Assembly (NCBI RefSeq): GCF_034497705.1
Contig: NZ_JAXRUV010000003.1
Coordinates: forward strand, 62,001-126,000
Reading direction: 5' to 3'
Source of the DNA: Marinococcus luteus_A
GTDB taxonomy: Bacteria > Bacillota > Bacilli > Bacillales > Marinococcaceae
Length of the DNA: 64,000 nt
Positions 61,814 through 64,000 of the stretch are shown here, one piece after another. Both the position numbers and the translations under genes were made by a program. Numbering within the stretch: the stretch's first letter is position 1; each line of letters begins with the position of its first letter. The notes beneath the pieces were generated by a model that was not told where the DNA came from, searched no databases, and worked only from the letters and a program-made list of their open reading frames with translations.

Positions 61814-62209
61814 TTGGCTATAGAAAACGAACTGCTCGAACGGGCTAAACAGGCAAGAGAACAGGCGTACGTTCCGTATTCAAAATTTCCGGTAGGTGCA
61901 GTTTTTGTAGGAGAGGACGGCGAATGGTACGAAGGGTGTAATATTGAGAACTCGTCGTATGGATTAAGCAACTGTGCAGAACGGACAGCCGTGTTCAGCG
62001 CGGTGCGCACAGGCATGCGAAGCGGGAAAATGGCGGCTGTCGTCGCTGATACGAAAGGGCCGGTGGCTCCGTGCGGTGCCTGTCGGCAGGTGCTTTCTGA
62101 GTTTCTGCCGAAGGATGCCCGGATTGTATTGGGCAACCTGCATGGTGAAATGAAAGTAACAACGATGGAAGAGCTGCTCCCGGGAGCATTCGGTCCGGAA
62201 GATTTATAG
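61814..62209 (+). CDS. cdd: Cytidine deaminase
   Basis: Cdd converts cytidine and deoxycytidine to uridine and deoxyuridine. The 131-residue protein has the substrate block YVPYSKFPVGA, GCNIENSSYGL, the zinc-binding CAERTAVFSAV with catalytic glutamate, and PCGACRQVL with the other two cysteines. It starts at TTG 61814 with AAAGGGGGGAG upstream. Confidence 0.97.
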   Translation: MAIENELLERAKQAREQAYVPYSKFPVGAVFVGEDGEWYEGCNIENSSYGLSNCAERTAVFSAVRTGMRSGKMAAVVADTKGPVAPCGACRQVLSEFLPKDARIVLGNLHGEMKVTTMEELLPGAFGPEDL

Positions 62210-62238
62210 TATGAAAGCAGGAAAGAAGAGGGAAAATA

Positions 62239-63141
62239 ATGAGTGAATCGTATCATTCCGGATTTGCCGCTTTGATCGGGCGTCCCAATGCGGGAAAATC
62301 CACATTAATGAATCAGGTGCTTGGCCAAAAGATTGCGATCATGAGTGACAAAGCACAAACAACAAGAAATAAAATCCAGGGCGTCTATACGACGGAAGAC
62401 TCCCAGATTGTTTTTATCGATACCCCGGGAATTCACAAGCCAAAGCACAAGCTGGGCGATTTTATGGTTCGTGCGGCTCTGCAGACGCTGAACGACGTTG
62501 ATATTATTTTATATCTGATCGATGCGTCAGAGTCATACGGCCCTGGCGAGGAATATATTATCGAAAAACTAAAGCGGACAGACACACCGGTATTTTTAAT
62601 CGTTAATAAGATTGATAAAGTTCATCCCGACGAACTGCTCAAAGTGATTGCGAGCTATTCCGAACGGTATGATTTTGCCGAGGTAGTGCCTGTTTCTGCA
62701 TTGAACGGCAATAATGTGACGACGCTTCTCGAAGAACTTACCAAATATCTCGAGGAAGGGCCGCAATTTTATCCGGAAGATCAGGTCACTGATCACCCGG
62801 AACGGTTTATCGTGAGTGAACTGATACGTGAAAAAGCGCTGCAGCTTACGCGCGAAGAAGTTCCGCATTCGCTCGCCGTCGTTATCGATGAAATGAAAGA
62901 ACGGGAAAACGGGGCAGTGTATGTGGCAGCTACAATTGTTGTTGAACGCCCGACCCAAAAAGGCATTATTATCGGTAAGCAAGGCTCAATGCTTAAGGAA
63001 ATCGGGCAGCGGGCCCGGGCAGATATTGAGTCGATGCTTGGCTCGAAGGTGTTCGTGGAGCTCTGGGTGAAGGTGGAAAAGGACTGGAGAAACAGTGCGT
63101 ATCTGCTTCGTGAGAACGGGTATCGCGAGGACGAATATTAA
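62239..63141 (+). CDS. era: GTPase Era
   Basis: Era is an essential GTPase that binds 16S rRNA and helps assemble the 30S subunit. The 300-residue protein has G1 GRPNAGKSTLMN, G3 DTPGIHKPKHKLG, G4 NKIDKVHPD, and a C-terminal KH domain with KGIIIGKQGSMLKEIGQRAR. GGAAAGAAGAGGG precedes the ATG. The small yqzL gene found after era in B. subtilis is not present. Confidence 0.98.
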   Translation: MSESYHSGFAALIGRPNAGKSTLMNQVLGQKIAIMSDKAQTTRNKIQGVYTTEDSQIVFIDTPGIHKPKHKLGDFMVRAALQTLNDVDIILYLIDASESYGPGEEYIIEKLKRTDTPVFLIVNKIDKVHPDELLKVIASYSERYDFAEVVPVSALNGNNVTTLLEELTKYLEEGPQFYPEDQVTDHPERFIVSELIREKALQLTREEVPHSLAVVIDEMKERENGAVYVAATIVVERPTQKGIIIGKQGSMLKEIGQRARADIESMLGSKVFVELWVKVEKDWRNSAYLLRENGYREDEY

Positions 63142-63168
63142 GAAATCGCCTGGGAGCGGAGGAACAGC

Positions 63169-63918
63169 ATGATTCAGAAAACAGAAGGAATTGTTTTGCG
63201 GACTGCTTCCTACGGGGAATCCAATGTAGTGTTAACGGTTTATACAAGAGAGCACGGGAAGATGGCGATGATGGCCAAAGGGGCAAAGAAGCCAAGCAGT
63301 CGCCTGCGCTCGATCTCCCAGCCGTTTGTCTACGGGACGTTTGTGTACTATCCGGGCAAAGGAATGAGAACGCTCAGTCAGGGAGACGTCACGGAGTCAT
63401 TTCGCAGCGTGCGTGAAGACATCGTTCTCACTTCCTATGCATCCTATTTGTCCGAACTTCTTGATAAAGTTACTGGGGACCAGGAGCGAAATCCTTATTT
63501 GTTTGAGCTGTTCTGGCAGCTTCTGCGGCGTATCGATGAAGGCGAAGATGCTGAAGTGCTTATCCGTCTGTTTGAAGTGAAAATGACTGCAGTGGCAGGC
63601 ATCCAGCCCGTGATCGACCGCTGTGTGAACTGCGGCCGGCAGGAGGGTACATTTCATTTTTCCATCCGTGAAGCGGGCTTTCTCTGTCATCAGTGCTGGG
63701 ATATCGATCCGTACCGCTTCCGCATTCAGCCGAAAACGGTGAGGCTTTTGCGGATGTTTTTCTACATTGATGTGCACCGGATCGGCTCTGTTTCTGTATC
63801 GGCCGAAACGAAAAAAGAGCTGAAGGATGTGCTGAACAGCTATTATGATGCGTATGCAGGTATTCATTTAAAGGCAAGGCGTTTTCTGGAGCAGATGGAA
63901 AAGTGGAACGTCGAATGA
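63169..63918 (+). CDS. recO: DNA repair protein RecO
   Basis: RecO loads RecA on SSB-coated DNA with RecR. The 249-residue protein has the N-terminal OB fold (TEGIVLRTASYGESNVVLTV, FVYYPGKGMRTLSQG) and the helical C-terminal domain with the zinc site CVNCGRQEG ... CHQCWD. It follows era, as in most Firmicutes. Confidence 0.97.
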   Translation: MIQKTEGIVLRTASYGESNVVLTVYTREHGKMAMMAKGAKKPSSRLRSISQPFVYGTFVYYPGKGMRTLSQGDVTESFRSVREDIVLTSYASYLSELLDKVTGDQERNPYLFELFWQLLRRIDEGEDAEVLIRLFEVKMTAVAGIQPVIDRCVNCGRQEGTFHFSIREAGFLCHQCWDIDPYRFRIQPKTVRLLRMFFYIDVHRIGSVSVSAETKKELKDVLNSYYDAYAGIHLKARRFLEQMEKWNVE

Positions 63919-63922
63919 GTGC

Positions 63923-63951
63923 TTGACACACTCGCAAATGTTAAGTACTAT
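63923..63951 (+). promoter_or_regulatory. Sigma-A promoter after recO
   Basis: A perfect TTGACA (63923-63928) and TACTAT (63946-63951) are spaced by 17 bases. It drives the leader that runs off the window. Confidence 0.8.
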
Positions 63952-63957
63952 TTCAAT

Positions 63958-64000
63958 ACAATCATAACGATGCGCATGGAAAGAAAGTAGTAGCAATCTT
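63958..64000 (+). promoter_or_regulatory. Start of a probable T-box leader (cut by window edge)
   Basis: The sequence after the promoter, with GATGCGCATGGAAAGAAAGT and AGTAG, looks like the 5' part of T-box Stem I. In Bacillaceae the glyQS operon with a glycine T-box follows recO. Only about 43 bases are visible. Confidence 0.55.

Noticed and set aside
1..64000. CRISPR array, prophage, transposase, tRNA or rRNA genes
   Set aside because: No direct-repeat array, phage module, transposase motif, cloverleaf or rRNA segment was seen on reading through both strands.

Overview
The window is a chromosomal segment of a low-GC Gram-positive bacterium of the Bacillaceae. Gene order follows two neighbourhoods I know from Bacillus subtilis: hisS-aspS-6S RNA-rarA-cymR-iscS-mnmA-TPR-recD2-alaS-yrzL-ruvX-yrzB-mltG-trmR-greA-yrrS-mtnN, and yqeG-yqeH-aroE-yhbY-nadD-yqeK-rsfS-comEA-comEC-holA-rpsT-lepA-hemW-hrcA-grpE-dnaK-dnaJ-prmA-rsmE-mtaB-rpsU-yqeY-nfeD-floA-phoH-ybeY-dgkA-cdd-era-recO. 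A complete seven-gene Mrp Na+/H+ antiporter operon and several strongly acidic proteins suggest a salt- or alkali-adapted species. Several spore-associated genes that sit in these neighbourhoods in B. subtilis are missing at their usual places: gpr, spoIIP and yqxA between rpsT and lepA, and yqfC/yqfD between floA and phoH. This would fit a non-sporulating lineage such as Alkalicoccus, but that assignment is an inference.

Layout. 1-16.7 kb: end of hisS, aspS, a small convergent gene, 6S RNA, an orphan membrane sensor kinase, rarA (minus), the cysteine regulator cymR, a solitary EVE/Mrr-N-like gene (minus), then iscS-mnmA (sulfur transfer for tRNA thiolation), a TPR protein, recD2, and alaS behind an alanine T-box. 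16.7-23.2 kb: yrzL-ruvX-yrzB, mltG-trmR, greA, a long structured element, yrrS, yrzA (minus), mtnN, a NUDIX hydrolase (minus) and a tiny charged protein. 23.2-32.5 kb is mostly minus strand: an S9 peptidase, a HesB-like protein, HU, and mrpABCDEFG. 32.8-37.9 kb: a compact, overlapping ribosome-assembly/NAD/shikimate operon (yqeG to rsfS) and a methyltransferase. 38-43.5 kb: DNA uptake genes comEA and comEC, separated by an O-acetylhomoserine sulfhydrylase gene, then holA. 43.5-55.8 kb: rpsT (minus), lepA-hemW, and the CIRCE-controlled hrcA-grpE-dnaK-dnaJ heat-shock block running into prmA-rsmE-mtaB-deoC. 55.8-64 kb: rpsU-yqeY, a probable sigma-W-type operon nfeD-floA-orphan membrane protein, then phoH-ybeY-dgkA-cdd-era-recO. 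The last bases look like the start of another T-box leader, presumably for glycyl-tRNA synthetase.

Most genes are housekeeping: translation and tRNA modification, ribosome maturation, protein folding, DNA repair and ion homeostasis. I saw no transposase gene, prophage, CRISPR array, rRNA or tRNA gene. The items most worth a second look are the structured element at 20.26-20.37 kb, the EVE-like gene at 7.6-8.2 kb, the leader in front of yrzL, the clean loss of neighbours (sporulation genes, trhP/udk, pgpH, comEB/comER), and the single-pass protein after floA.
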